Shown: in pieces, positions 47,999 to 56,787 of the stretch
Position numbering within the stretch: position 1 is the first letter of the stretch
Layout of the letters: every line of letters starts with the position of its first letter
DNA from: Microbacterium sp. SORGH_AS_1204
GTDB lineage: Bacteria > Actinomycetota > Actinomycetes > Actinomycetales > Microbacteriaceae
Reading direction: 5' to 3'
Assembly: GCF_030818935.1 (NCBI RefSeq)
Contig: NZ_JAUTBD010000001.1
Span: 496,001 to 560,000, forward strand
DNA length: 64,000 nucleotides
Translations under genes and position numbers: made by a program
The notes under the pieces: generated by a model
Database searches by the model: none
The model's input: only the letters and a program-made list of their open reading frames with translations
What the model was told of the DNA's origin: nothing

Positions 47999-49407
47999 GC
48001 CGCGTCTCCCGTCGCTACGGTGCCGCCGACCCCGGCGGGCTCCCAGTCTTCGCGGCGTCCCAGCCGCAGCTCCACGAACCCGCGGATCGGGCTGCCGCCC
48101 GTGGCGAAGCCGTCGTAGCCGATGCGCGCCATGCTGGCCGGATGGGCGAGCCACTGACGGACGAGGTCGTTGCGGACGTCTTCGAGCCACACCTTCAGCC
48201 GGGCCGCGTCGAGGGGGCCCGCGGCATCCGTCGTCCCCTCGATGGCGGCGCGCAACGCGTCCTCGCGCGCCGTGGGCTCGGTCGGCCAGACCGCGGCGAG
48301 GGTGTCGAGACCGGCGCGGTACGCCTCGGGGTCGGGCGGCAGGTCGGCGCTGCGCCACCCGTCGCCCTCTCCTCGCGCGAGCTGCGCGTCGACGCGAGCG
48401 GCGACGTCGATCGCGGGGCCGTCCTGGGGGACGACGAGGTCGGCGACCTCGCGCAGCAGGGTCAACTGCGCCACATCGAGTACCTCGGGGGCGTACCCGC
48501 GGTCATCGGGGACGGCGCGGCGGTTCAGGATGCCGCGCACGCGGGCATCGACGCGGTCGCCGGCGATGAGAGTGGCCCAGTCGGCGGGGACGACGGGTCC
48601 GAGCAGCACCTCGTCGTCGACGAAGCGAGCGATGGCCTCGGCCGCCTCGGCGGAGCGTTCGAGGGGGATGAGGTGACCGGTGTCGTCGAGCGGGACGAAG
48701 CGTGCGCGGGGATACACGGATGCCAAGAGCCCCGGCTGCGCGGCCGCGCCCAGGTCGTCGTCGTCGGTGCCCGCGAGCACGAGAACGGGCAGGTCGAGGG
48801 TGCCGACCTCGGCTGAGGCGTCGACGCGGCTGCCGGTCTCGAGCCACGCGCGCCATGCCTCGGGGGAGGTGCGTCGAAGATCGGCCACGGCGTCGGCGTG
48901 CGCGGCGGGCTCCAACGGTCGCGCGGTGTTCTGCGCGAGAAAGGTCTCGGCATCCTGTTCCGAGATCCGACCGCCGTCGACCCACGACAGCATGCGTTCG
49001 CGGCGCGTCTCGTCCATCGGTTCGGGGCGCGGCGGGGACGGCGCCATCAGCACCAAGCCGGCAAGCCCGACCAGCGGTGCGTCGCCGCGCAGGACACGGG
49101 ATGCCACCAGGGCGGCGATCTTGCCGCCCATGCTGTGGCCGCCGAGCACCCAGCGGCCGCGGGCGTGGCGGCCGAGGTGGGCGACGACGTGAGCGACCGT
49201 GGCGTCGATCGACGAGTCGGTTGCGTCGGCGAGCGAACCGAAGCCGGGGAGATCGATCCCTTCGACGCGTACCCGACCGTCGAGCTGGTCGGCGAGGCGG
49301 TCGAAGGAGCCCGCGCTCGCGCCCAGCGCGTGCAGCAGGTAGAGGGTGACGGGCGCCCCGCCCGGGGCGGAGGCGTTCTCGGTGGGCATGCACTCACGCT
49401 CGCTCAC
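47995..49407 (-). CDS. alpha/beta-hydrolase fused to gluconate 2-dehydrogenase subunit-3-like domain
   Basis: A protein of 470 residues (GTG 49407, with GAGG 6 bases upstream) or 464 residues (ATG 49389). Residues about 15-265 are an alpha/beta-hydrolase: YLLHALGASAGSFDRLADQL, nucleophile elbow VLGGHSMGGKIAALV (Ser), LVLAGTDDDDLG (Asp), DDTGHLIPLE (His). Residues about 290-465 are different: RVRGILNRRAVPDDRGYAPE, VAQLTLLREVADLVVPQDGP and WLEDVRNDLVRQWLAHPASM. YDGFATGGSPIRGFVELRLG is close to the end, as in gluconate 2-dehydrogenase subunit 3 family proteins. The adjacent GMC gene overlaps by 4 bases, so the second domain is probably its partner subunit, with the hydrolase adding a coupled reaction. 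Confidence 0.8.
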   Translation of the reverse strand: MSERECMPTENASAPGGAPVTLYLLHALGASAGSFDRLADQLDGRVRVEGIDLPGFGSLADATDSSIDATVAHVVAHLGRHARGRWVLGGHSMGGKIAALVASRVLRGDAPLVGLAGLVLMAPSPPRPEPMDETRRERMLSWVDGGRISEQDAETFLAQNTARPLEPAAHADAVADLRRTSPEAWRAWLETGSRVDASAEVGTLDLPVLVLAGTDDDDLGAAAQPGLLASVYPRARFVPLDDTGHLIPLERSAEAAEAIARFVDDEVLLGPVVPADWATLIAGDRVDARVRGILNRRAVPDDRGYAPEVLDVAQLTLLREVADLVVPQDGPAIDVAARVDAQLARGEGDGWRSADLPPDPEAYRAGLDTLAAVWPTEPTAREDALRAAIEGTTDAAGPLDAARLKVWLEDVRNDLVRQWLAHPASMARIGYDGFATGGSPIRGFVELRLGRREDWEPAGVGGTVATGDAA

Positions 49408-49746
49408 CCACGACCTCGGAAAGGGTCGCTTGCGGATCGCGGCGATTTGCGCAAGGGCGTTGGTGTACGCGGGCGACGGTGCGATCAAGGGCGGCGGAAT
49501 CGGAGGAAGCGAGTCGTGGGCGCCCCGGATCAGCTGTGTCGGCGCCCGGCACGAGCCCCGACGCTCCGCACGGGACATGTGCGGGATGGTCGGCCGCGAC
49601 GGTGGAGCACGTGAGGGGCCGTGTTCCGCGAAGACCCGCGCGGGGCGTCGGCCGGTGCGCCGCGCGCCTCGGGGCCGTGACACCACGCGACACACGCCGA
49701 ACGCCCCCGAGCCGCGGGGGCGGATCGGGGGCGCACGGCGCGGGAA
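49408..49746. other. intergenic region without a supported gene
   Basis: 339 bases between two minus-strand genes. It holds a GC stem, GCCCCCGAGCCGCGGGGGC (about 49702-49720), that may end the SDR transcript, and must contain the promoter of the hydrolase-GMC operon. No frame in it has both a ribosome-binding site and protein-like composition. Confidence 0.5.
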
Positions 49747-50649
49747 CTACGGGGTGACCATGCCGCCGTTGACGTTCAGCGTCTCGCCGGAGACGTAGCT
49801 CGACTCCGCCGACGCCAGGAAGACGAACGCGGGCGCGATCTCGGCCGGTTGACCTGCGCGCTGGTAGGTGCTCTCGTCGTCGAAGTGCTCCATCTGGTCG
49901 TCGGAGACGCCCTGGCTCACCTGCAGGGCCGACCAGGTGGGACCGGGGGCCACGACGTTGACGCGGATGCCGCGCGAGGCGAGCTGCTGCGCGAGCCCCT
50001 TCGACAGGTTGTTGATGGCCGCCTTGGTGGCGGCGTAGTCCAGTCGGTCGGGCGCGGGCACGTAGGCCTCGAGCGAGGCGGTGTTGATGATCGCGCCGCC
50101 CTCGGGCAGGTGCGCGAGCGCTGCTTTGGTGATCCAGAACGGGGCGAAGACGTTCGTGCGGAACGTCTGCTCGAACTGCTCGTCGGAGAGCTCCTCGACT
50201 GTGTCGACCATCACCTGCTTGCCAGCGTTGTTGACGACGATGTCGAGACCGCCGAGCGCTTCGGCGGCACGGGTCACGAGCTCGCGGCACGCGGCGGGGT
50301 CGGTGATGTCGATCGCGATGGCGACGCCGGTACGGCCGGCATCCCGGATCTGCGCGAGCACATGGTCGGCGTCGCGCTGCTCGTCGGGCAGGTGCACGAT
50401 GGCGACATCGGCACCCTCACGGGCGAACGCGATGGCGACGGCGCCGCCGATGCCGGAATCGCCGCCCGTGATCAGAGCCTTGCGTCCGACGAGCCGACCG
50501 AGGCCCCGATACGTCTTCTCGCCGAGGTCGGGAACGGGGGTCATATCGGCCTGCACGCCCGGCTCGGGCTGGTGCTGCACGGGCGGCTCGACGCGCGCGT
50601 AACGGGTGACGGGGTTGTCGAAAGTGAACTGGTCGCGATCGGAGGTCAT
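49747..50649 (-). CDS. SDR-family oxidoreductase (YghA/YhdF-like)
   Basis: A 300-residue NAD(P)-dependent short-chain dehydrogenase with the long N-terminal extension typical of the YghA/YhxC group (EPPVQHQPEPGVQADMTPVP). The cofactor loop TGGDSGIG is at 61-68, followed by NNAG (140-143). The active site is Ser192 in INTASLEAY, Tyr205 and Lys209 in DYAATKAAINNL. VNVVAPGPTWSALQVSQGVS and YVSGETLNVNGGMVTP end the protein. It is probably a general-stress or aldehyde/sugar-alcohol reductase as in the family; the substrate is unknown. It is single-gene and unrelated to the glycan genes upstream. Confidence 0.9.
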   Translation of the reverse strand: MTSDRDQFTFDNPVTRYARVEPPVQHQPEPGVQADMTPVPDLGEKTYRGLGRLVGRKALITGGDSGIGGAVAIAFAREGADVAIVHLPDEQRDADHVLAQIRDAGRTGVAIAIDITDPAACRELVTRAAEALGGLDIVVNNAGKQVMVDTVEELSDEQFEQTFRTNVFAPFWITKAALAHLPEGGAIINTASLEAYVPAPDRLDYAATKAAINNLSKGLAQQLASRGIRVNVVAPGPTWSALQVSQGVSDDQMEHFDDESTYQRAGQPAEIAPAFVFLASAESSYVSGETLNVNGGMVTP

Positions 50650-50658
50650 GCTCCGACG

Positions 50659-51771
50659 CTAGGCATCGGAACGTCGTGACGCCGAGGCCTTGACGGACGC
50701 GCCGACGGGGGCGGTCCGGCCGTTTCGCGCGGCCCGCACGTGGTCGATGACCGTCGATACGCGCTCCGCGGAGGCGCGCCACGAGAAGCGCTCGGCATTC
50801 GCCAAACCCGCGGCGATGAGGTGCGCGCGCAGCGTGTGGTCGTCGACGACCCGTGACATGGCGTCGGCGAGATCGGCCTCGTCGTAGGGGTCGACGTACA
50901 CGGCGGAGGAGGCGAGCACCTCGGGCATCGATGCGGCTCGCGCCGCGATGACCGGACACCCGCACTGCTGCGCTTCCAGCGGGGGGATGCCGAAGCCCTC
51001 GTACAGGGAAGGGAAGACGAACGCCAGTGCACCTCGGTACAAGGTCGTCAGCTCGTCGTCGTCGACCCGCCCGAGGAAGCGCACGTGGGCGGGGGAGCCC
51101 TCGTACCGCTGCCGCGAGAAACTGTTGGTCTGGCTGCCGACCACGCGCAACTCGATGTCGGGATGCGTCTGGGCGAAGCGTTCGAAGGCCGACAGCATGC
51201 GGGCGAAGTTCTTGTGCGCGTTGGGTGAGGACACCGCGAGCAGGTAGGGCCGCCCGGCCGGGGCCTCGCCCTGGTGGAAGCGGGAGTCGGCGCCGTTGTA
51301 CACCACGGTGAAACGTTGCGGATCCACGCCGAAATGCTCGGCGATCTCGCCACGTGAGAACTCGCTCACGGTCAGCAGGCCGTCGCTGTGCGCGATGAGG
51401 CGCGGCACGACGAAGCCGTAGACGGCGCGGAACCGGCGACCGAAACTCTCGGGATGCCGGATGTAGGTGATGTCGTGATGCGTCGAGATCTGCGGGCGAT
51501 AGCGGACCGGTCCCGTGCTGGCGAGATTCAGCAGGAGCGCGCTGCGGCGACGGGTGAATATCGGCAGATCGATCTGCTCCCACGCGTGGCCACGGGCGCG
51601 CCCCACCCGCACGATGCGTGCCGTATCGAGACCGGCGGTGTCGAAAGGCCCCGACGGGACGGCCAGAACGATGTCGGAGCGTATCTCCAGAAGCTCGCGC
51701 GTGATCTCCGTGGCGAAGCGCTGGATGCCGGTCGTGCGCTGCGTCAGGAAGCGGGCGTTGACGACGATCAT
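50659..51771 (-). CDS. family 4 glycosyltransferase (GT4), exopolysaccharide locus
   Basis: A 370-residue GT-B enzyme. ATG 51771 overlaps the stop of the next GT4 gene upstream and has GAGGT about 10 bases before it. The N-terminal part has VVNARFLTQRTTGIQRFATE, the acceptor-binding glycine loop in mannosyltransferase-like form. DGLLTVSEFSRGEIAEHFGV links the domains. The donor domain shows YLLAVSSPNAHKNFARMLSA, VRFLGRVDDDELTTLYRGAL, and the EX7E motif in PSLYEGFGIPPLEAQQCGCP. It is like mannosyl- or rhamnosyl-transferases (WbpY type) of O-antigen synthesis. It is the last gene of the minus-strand glycan operon that includes an epimerase and a flippase. Confidence 0.9.
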   Translation of the reverse strand: MIVVNARFLTQRTTGIQRFATEITRELLEIRSDIVLAVPSGPFDTAGLDTARIVRVGRARGHAWEQIDLPIFTRRRSALLLNLASTGPVRYRPQISTHHDITYIRHPESFGRRFRAVYGFVVPRLIAHSDGLLTVSEFSRGEIAEHFGVDPQRFTVVYNGADSRFHQGEAPAGRPYLLAVSSPNAHKNFARMLSAFERFAQTHPDIELRVVGSQTNSFSRQRYEGSPAHVRFLGRVDDDELTTLYRGALAFVFPSLYEGFGIPPLEAQQCGCPVIAARAASMPEVLASSAVYVDPYDEADLADAMSRVVDDHTLRAHLIAAGLANAERFSWRASAERVSTVIDHVRAARNGRTAPVGASVKASASRRSDA

Positions 51772-52868
51772 CTCGATGCGACCTCGCGCGATACGCGAGC
51801 GACATCGTAGAGAGCGAGCGAATCGTGACCGACCTCGTCGTCGGTGAGCGAGTGACGCGCCCACTCGAGAGCGGCGACCGACATGCGCTCCCGGAGCCCC
51901 GCATCATCGAGGAGAAGGGCGGTCGCGGCGATGAGGCCCTCGTCGGTGTCGCGGACGAATCCGGTCACCCCGTCGTCGACGGTGTCGCGATTGCCGACGA
52001 CGTCGGACACGACGGCGGGAAGCCCTTGCGCCTGCGCCTGGATGAGCGAGAGCGACATGCCCTCCCACAGCGACGGGAAGAGCAGGACGTCGAGCCCGTC
52101 GATCAACGCCGACAGCTCTGCGGGCGAGACCCAGCCGGTCACCCGGACCGGCGCGTCGGCGAGCCATCGCGACTCGTCCGCGGCGTCGCCGCCGCCGATC
52201 CACACGAAGTCGGCGCGGTCCTCGAGCGCACGAGCGGCGGCCGCGAATCGCCACGGGGCCTTCTGATAGGTGACGCGACCGACCATCCCGACGACGGGGC
52301 GTCGCATGCGGTCGGGGCGGCGCGCGCGTCGAGCGACCGTCTCGGAGGCCACCCCGGTCTGCAGCAGGTGCGCGCGCGCAGGGGCCAGCGCGGACTGCGC
52401 CACCGCGTACTCGGACGGGGAGGTGAGGATCAGGGTGGAATGGTGCGCCAGGTTGCGCTCGACGGCGCGGAAGGCGGCGCGTGCGACACGGGGCAGATCG
52501 AGACGCAGGAACGCGAAGCCGTGCGGCGAGTAGAAGACCGTGCTCGGGTCGCGGCGCCCGCGGAGGGCCTGACGAACGATTGCGCCGGCGAAGCTGGAGT
52601 GCGCGTGCACGACGTCGGCGGAATCATCGCGCCGTAGGGCGTGATGCAACGCCCGGAGGTCGCCGATGCGCCCGCCGGTCGAGATGCGGTCGAGCGCGAC
52701 CGCGGGATGGAAACGCGCGCGCAGAGCCTCGTCGGTGGGGGTCTCGGGGCGCGGAACGAACATCACGCGCACGTCGGCACAGGCCTCGGCCTGCCGGCGC
52801 GAGATGCTGTCGACGACGCTGAGGACGCCGCTGCCCATCGCTTCGGTCACGTGTAGAACGCGCATCAT
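51768..52868 (-). CDS. family 4 glycosyltransferase (GT4), exopolysaccharide locus
   Basis: A 366-residue GT-B enzyme starting MMRVLHVTEAMGSGVLSVVD, with the glycine-rich acceptor loop. Central features are ADVVHAHSSFAGAIVRQALR and YSPHGFAFLRLDLPRVARAA, a form seen in EpsF/WcaL-like transferases. The donor domain has VVGMVGRVTYQKAPWRFAAA, VRVTGWVSPAELSALIDGLD, and EX7E in PSLWEGMSLSLIQAQAQGLP, where the second acidic residue is replaced by Gln. This is a variation worth noting for activity. It overlaps both neighbouring genes by 4 bases. Sugar unknown. Confidence 0.88.
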   Translation of the reverse strand: MMRVLHVTEAMGSGVLSVVDSISRRQAEACADVRVMFVPRPETPTDEALRARFHPAVALDRISTGGRIGDLRALHHALRRDDSADVVHAHSSFAGAIVRQALRGRRDPSTVFYSPHGFAFLRLDLPRVARAAFRAVERNLAHHSTLILTSPSEYAVAQSALAPARAHLLQTGVASETVARRARRPDRMRRPVVGMVGRVTYQKAPWRFAAAARALEDRADFVWIGGGDAADESRWLADAPVRVTGWVSPAELSALIDGLDVLLFPSLWEGMSLSLIQAQAQGLPAVVSDVVGNRDTVDDGVTGFVRDTDEGLIAATALLLDDAGLRERMSVAALEWARHSLTDDEVGHDSLALYDVARVSREVASR

Positions 52869-53785
52869 GCGGTCGTCATCTCCATCCAGGTGCGGGCGAT
52901 GCCCTCGGTCAGGGACAGGTCGTCGTCGGTGCCGAACTCGTCGCTGAAACGCGTGACATCGAGGACGACGTGATCGACGAAGGTCGGGGGTTTGGGGGTG
53001 GTGCGAACAGCGAAGTCACGGCCCACCACACCGCGAACGGTCTCGAGCACTTCGGTCACGGACGTGCCGCGACCGCTGCCGAGGTTGTACACACGGTGGC
53101 GGGGCTCGGCATCCACCATCCGCAGGATGCGACGGACGAGATCGTCGACGTGGATGTAGTCGCGGACCATCGACCCGTCGCCCACCTGCACGACGGTCTC
53201 GGCGCGCAGGATGCGATTGAGCGTGATCGGGATCACCCCCTGGCGCTTCGAGGGGTTGGGGTTGGCGCCGTAGGGGTTGGAGATGCGTAGAGAAACGGCG
53301 GACAGGCCCGCGGTGGCGGCGTAGTAGTCGATGTAGCGCTCGACCGCGAGCTTGCCGATGCCGTACGGGGAGACGGGGGCGACCGCTGCGTCTTCGACGA
53401 ACCTCGTGCCCGGTCGCGGTCCGTAGATGGCCCCGCCGCTGGAGGCGTAGAAGAAGCGGCGGATGCCGGCGCGTGCGCACAGGGCCAGAAGCTCGACGCT
53501 CTGCGCGACATTGGTGCGCAGGTCGATGGTGGGGTCGCCGTCGACGGTCGCCGGTGTGGTGGTGGACAGGAAGTGGAAGACGATGTCGTGCCCGCCGACG
53601 ACGGACGCGAGGTCGGCGACGCTGAGGAAATCGCCGGTGACGACGGTGAGGTCGGTGGACGAGAAGGCGCGCGTTCCTCGGCTGAAACGATCGAACGCGG
53701 TCACCTCGTGGCCGGTGGTGACCAGAGCGTCGGTGAGCCGGGACCCGAGGAAACCGTTGGCTCCGATGACCAGACAGCGTGCCAT
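52865..53785 (-). CDS. NAD-dependent epimerase/dehydratase (GalE-like)
   Basis: A 306-residue extended SDR acting on a nucleotide sugar. It begins MARCLVIGANGFLGSRLTDA, with the GxxGxxG NAD loop. It has the DxxxFHFLSTTTPAT-type region in VFHFLSTTTPATVDG, the Ser of the active site in FYASSGGAIYG, and the catalytic Tyr-Lys in SPYGIGKLAVERYI. ISNPYGANPNPSKRQGVIPI and DYIHVDDLVRRIL are as in UDP-glucose 4-epimerases. It probably provides the activated sugar for the two adjacent GT4 enzymes. Whether it is a galactose or N-acetyl-sugar epimerase cannot be seen. The gene overlaps the GT4 downstream by 4 bases. Confidence 0.9.
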   Translation of the reverse strand: MARCLVIGANGFLGSRLTDALVTTGHEVTAFDRFSRGTRAFSSTDLTVVTGDFLSVADLASVVGGHDIVFHFLSTTTPATVDGDPTIDLRTNVAQSVELLALCARAGIRRFFYASSGGAIYGPRPGTRFVEDAAVAPVSPYGIGKLAVERYIDYYAATAGLSAVSLRISNPYGANPNPSKRQGVIPITLNRILRAETVVQVGDGSMVRDYIHVDDLVRRILRMVDAEPRHRVYNLGSGRGTSVTEVLETVRGVVGRDFAVRTTPKPPTFVDHVVLDVTRFSDEFGTDDDLSLTEGIARTWMEMTTA

Positions 53786-53851
53786 CAGGGCAAGGAAGGG
53801 GAGCGGTCGGTCATGGGGGCCCTCTCTGCCGGGTGACGATGCTCGCCGATG

Positions 53852-55294
53852 TCACCTCCGCCGGATCGTCGCCGCGATCATCTGCAGGTCGCGGCGGGCG
53901 ATGAGCGGAATCAGCGCCGACACGACGATCACCCAGACGCCGGCCGTGCAGAGCAGACGGGCAGGGGACGCGAGAGGGGTGAAGAACGCGCCATCCGCGA
54001 CCGTGGCGGCAGCCCATGCGGTGAGGAAGACGGCCAGGGGCGGGAGTCCGGCGCGCACGAGAGCCGCGGAGCGAACCCCCGTGCGCGGGAGGAAGACCAG
54101 GGCGGCTGCAGCCCACAGGAGGCATTGACCGGCCGCGACGGCGCAGGCCACGGCCAGCGGTCCCAGGGACGACAGAGCTACGGTCAGAGCGATCATCGCG
54201 ATGCGGCCTACGGCTTCGGATGCCAGCAGGATCGACGAGCGTCCGGTCGACACGAAGGCCCAGTACTGGACGTACCCGAGCGTCTGGAACACCGCGGCGA
54301 CAGCGAGGATCGGCACGAAGACGGCGGCGTCCGTCCACGCGTGTCCGAGCACGATGTCGATGGAGGGATGAGCGGTGGCGACGAAGAGGCTGAGGTAGGC
54401 GAATGCGGGGTAGCAGAGCAGCGTCTGGAACCGCACGAGACGCTCACCGACTTCGCGTGGGCTTGACGCGTCGGCGAGGTGGGGAATGACGACGCGCGTG
54501 AGCGGGGTGATGACCTGGTCGATCGGGAGGTTCACCAACTGGGTCGCCCGGTTGAAGAAACCGATCACCTGATCGCTCGCTGTCCGCGCGATCATGATCG
54601 TGCCGACATTCGTCGACGCGTAGTTCAGGGCGTGGACGACGAAAGTGTTACCGCCGAAGGCGAGGAGCCCGTGCATATCGGCCCCGCGCCGGGGGAGGCC
54701 CGGTCGCCACGGGGTCAGGACGAACGCGAGCAGCAGCGTCACCGCGGCGGCGAGCGTGCCCTGCAGGGCGAGCGCGAGATAGCCCCCGCCGACGAGCGCC
54801 ACCATCACAGCGACGGCCAGTCCCGACACATCGCCCGTCAGCTCGGCGACGGCGAGTCGCCCCAGGCGCCCCGACCTGTTCAGCTCGACCCGCAACTGCG
54901 CGCTGGCCGAGCGGAGCACGAACGCAGGCGCGAGCAGCAGCAGCACGGTCACCAGGCGGTCATCGCCGAAGGCTGCGGCGAAGGGCTGCGCGACGGCGAC
55001 GACGAGGGCGGTCGCGACCGCCCCCACCCCCGCATTGATCCAGAACAGGTTCGAGCGCTGTCGTTCGTCGAGAGACGGCGCTCGCAGCGCCGCCATGCTG
55101 AGGCCGAAGTCACCGAGGACCGCGGCGAGTCCCGCGAGCGAGGCGCCGAGGGCGACGATGCCGAAGTCCCCCGGCCCGACGAGCCGTGCCAGCACGACGA
55201 TGCCGAGGATCTGCGAGACGTAGCGCCCCCACTGCGCTCCGAGCAGGAAGATCGCCCCCTTCCTCCGGGGGGCGACGACGTCGGTCGTGGTCAC
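53852..55294 (-). CDS. oligosaccharide flippase (Wzx-like)
   Basis: A 480-residue membrane protein with about 12-14 helices of the MOP superfamily, moving lipid-linked glycan repeat units across the membrane. GTG 55294 follows GAGGAG by 6 bases; the frame extends upstream with no site. The start region RRKGAIFLLGAQWGRYVSQI, LGIVVLARLVGPGDFGIVAL and FGLSMAALRAPSLDERQRSN is the usual N-terminal signature of polysaccharide exporters. VIGFFNRATQLVNLPIDQVI follows. It shares a 31-base divergent gap with the ligase/polymerase gene. With the GT4 genes and epimerase it completes a Wzx/Wzy-type pathway. Confidence 0.87.
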   Translation of the reverse strand: MTTTDVVAPRRKGAIFLLGAQWGRYVSQILGIVVLARLVGPGDFGIVALGASLAGLAAVLGDFGLSMAALRAPSLDERQRSNLFWINAGVGAVATALVVAVAQPFAAAFGDDRLVTVLLLLAPAFVLRSASAQLRVELNRSGRLGRLAVAELTGDVSGLAVAVMVALVGGGYLALALQGTLAAAVTLLLAFVLTPWRPGLPRRGADMHGLLAFGGNTFVVHALNYASTNVGTIMIARTASDQVIGFFNRATQLVNLPIDQVITPLTRVVIPHLADASSPREVGERLVRFQTLLCYPAFAYLSLFVATAHPSIDIVLGHAWTDAAVFVPILAVAAVFQTLGYVQYWAFVSTGRSSILLASEAVGRIAMIALTVALSSLGPLAVACAVAAGQCLLWAAAALVFLPRTGVRSAALVRAGLPPLAVFLTAWAAATVADGAFFTPLASPARLLCTAGVWVIVVSALIPLIARRDLQMIAATIRRR

Positions 55295-55325
55295 GGTGTT
55301 CTCCTCGCGCTGTACGGTGACGGCC

Positions 55326-56660
55326 GTGAGCACGCTAACCAGGACCAGAGCCGCCCCCGGAGGCCCCCGGTCGTCGCGACCCGGGTTAGTGGACTCCCCG
55401 CGCGCACGACGACTCATGGTGGTCCTGGTGTGGACCTTCTCGATCGCTTCGCCGATCGTCGAAACGGTGCTGAGTGACCGACAGCACTACGTCGAGGGCA
55501 AGACCTCGACCGTCGCCCTCGCCGTGGCGCTCGACAACCTGGGAGCGATCATCGTGCCCGTCGTGGCCGTCGCAACGACGTTGTTCGCAGGCTTGTTCTG
55601 GCGCGTCACGGCCCCGAGCCTGCTCCTGGTCATCGCGCCCGGCCTCGTGCTGGCCGCCAACGAACTGGCCCACGGTCGTCCCCCGACGCTCGGTCTTCTC
55701 ATCACCGCGGCGGTCGGGGCTCTACTGGTGAGTGTGCGGGTGAAAATGCCCGATCTGGCCGCGGTCGGCTACCTCGGTGCTCTGGTCGCCGCCGGGTCCA
55801 TCGCCGCGTTCTACCTGGCACCGTCGAAAGTGCTCATCTCGGGTGGCGTGAACACCTTCGACAAGTCCCTCACGGGGGCGCCGCTGCTGGCGGGGATCTT
55901 CACGCACTCCAACGTCTTCGGGATGTTCCTCGCATTCGCCCTGCCGTTCGTCTTCCTCGCGCGTCGGTGGCCGGTGCGACTGCTGCTGTTCGTCGTCATC
56001 GCGTGGGCGCTCATTCTGTCGTCGTCACGGACGGCGCTCGGCGGAGCCGCGGTCGTCGTGGCTGTGCTCCTGCTCGTGAGAGTCCTGCCGCGGAGCGTGT
56101 TCGCGCCGGTCGCCGTCGTCGGCTTCGCCGTGTCGGTGTTCGCCGTCTTCTGGCTGCCGTTCAGCGAGACCGATCCGGAGGCCTATACCTATCGCGGATC
56201 CATCTGGATCTTCGACCGGCAGCAGCTCGGCGATCACTGGGTCTTCGGCTTGGGGGCCCACTGGTTCGCCGACAACTACCTGCTTCTGCGGTCGGTGCTC
56301 TCGAGCGCGGCGAGCCACGCCCACAACCTGGTGCTGTCGACGCTCGTGCAGGGCGGAGCGGTGGTGCTGATCGCGTGGGGCGTGCTCATCGGAGCGGCGT
56401 TTTTCGCCACCCTGCGTCGGCGCTCCGCGCTGCAGCGCGGCGTCGGGGTGGCGTTCGTCCTGGATCTGCTGGTGATGGGCGCGACGGAGACCCCGTTCGG
56501 TCTGGTGGGGTGGGGTCCGTTGTCAGCCCCCGTGCTCATCCCGCTCTTCGTATTGGCCGGTCAGGGGTGGATAGAGCGGGAGGAAGACGAGTTCGCCCGC
56601 GCCGTCGCTGCCGCAGACCCTCCCTCCACCCGCGCCAGCATGCGGGCGAAGCGGCGCTGA
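55326..56660 (+). CDS. O-antigen ligase/polymerase (Wzy/WaaL-like) membrane protein
   Basis: A 444-residue protein with about eleven hydrophobic helices. GTG 55326 is chosen; GTG 55389 is possible. The family core is FTHSNVFGMFLAFALPFVFL and the SSSRTALGG segment before a large extracytoplasmic loop holding YRGSIWIFDRQQLGDHWVFG and SAASHAHNLVLSTLVQGGAV. The conserved His-Asn pair HAHN and the Arg of the preceding loop are typical of the O-antigen ligase family (Wzy_C). It would join repeat units flipped by the adjacent Wzx-like protein or attach them to an acceptor. It is transcribed divergently from the rest of the locus. Confidence 0.85.
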   Translation: MSTLTRTRAAPGGPRSSRPGLVDSPRARRLMVVLVWTFSIASPIVETVLSDRQHYVEGKTSTVALAVALDNLGAIIVPVVAVATTLFAGLFWRVTAPSLLLVIAPGLVLAANELAHGRPPTLGLLITAAVGALLVSVRVKMPDLAAVGYLGALVAAGSIAAFYLAPSKVLISGGVNTFDKSLTGAPLLAGIFTHSNVFGMFLAFALPFVFLARRWPVRLLLFVVIAWALILSSSRTALGGAAVVVAVLLLVRVLPRSVFAPVAVVGFAVSVFAVFWLPFSETDPEAYTYRGSIWIFDRQQLGDHWVFGLGAHWFADNYLLLRSVLSSAASHAHNLVLSTLVQGGAVVLIAWGVLIGAAFFATLRRRSALQRGVGVAFVLDLLVMGATETPFGLVGWGPLSAPVLIPLFVLAGQGWIEREEDEFARAVAAADPPSTRASMRAKRR

Positions 56661-56787
56661 GATGCTCAGTGCCGGTGTCGTGGCCCTGGAACGACGCCGG
56701 TGCGAATGGGCCTGAACACTCACTGGTTGCGCGGCCTGAGCGCCATCGCGACCGCGCAGCGACACCGGCGCCGAAGGGCGCGCAGTC

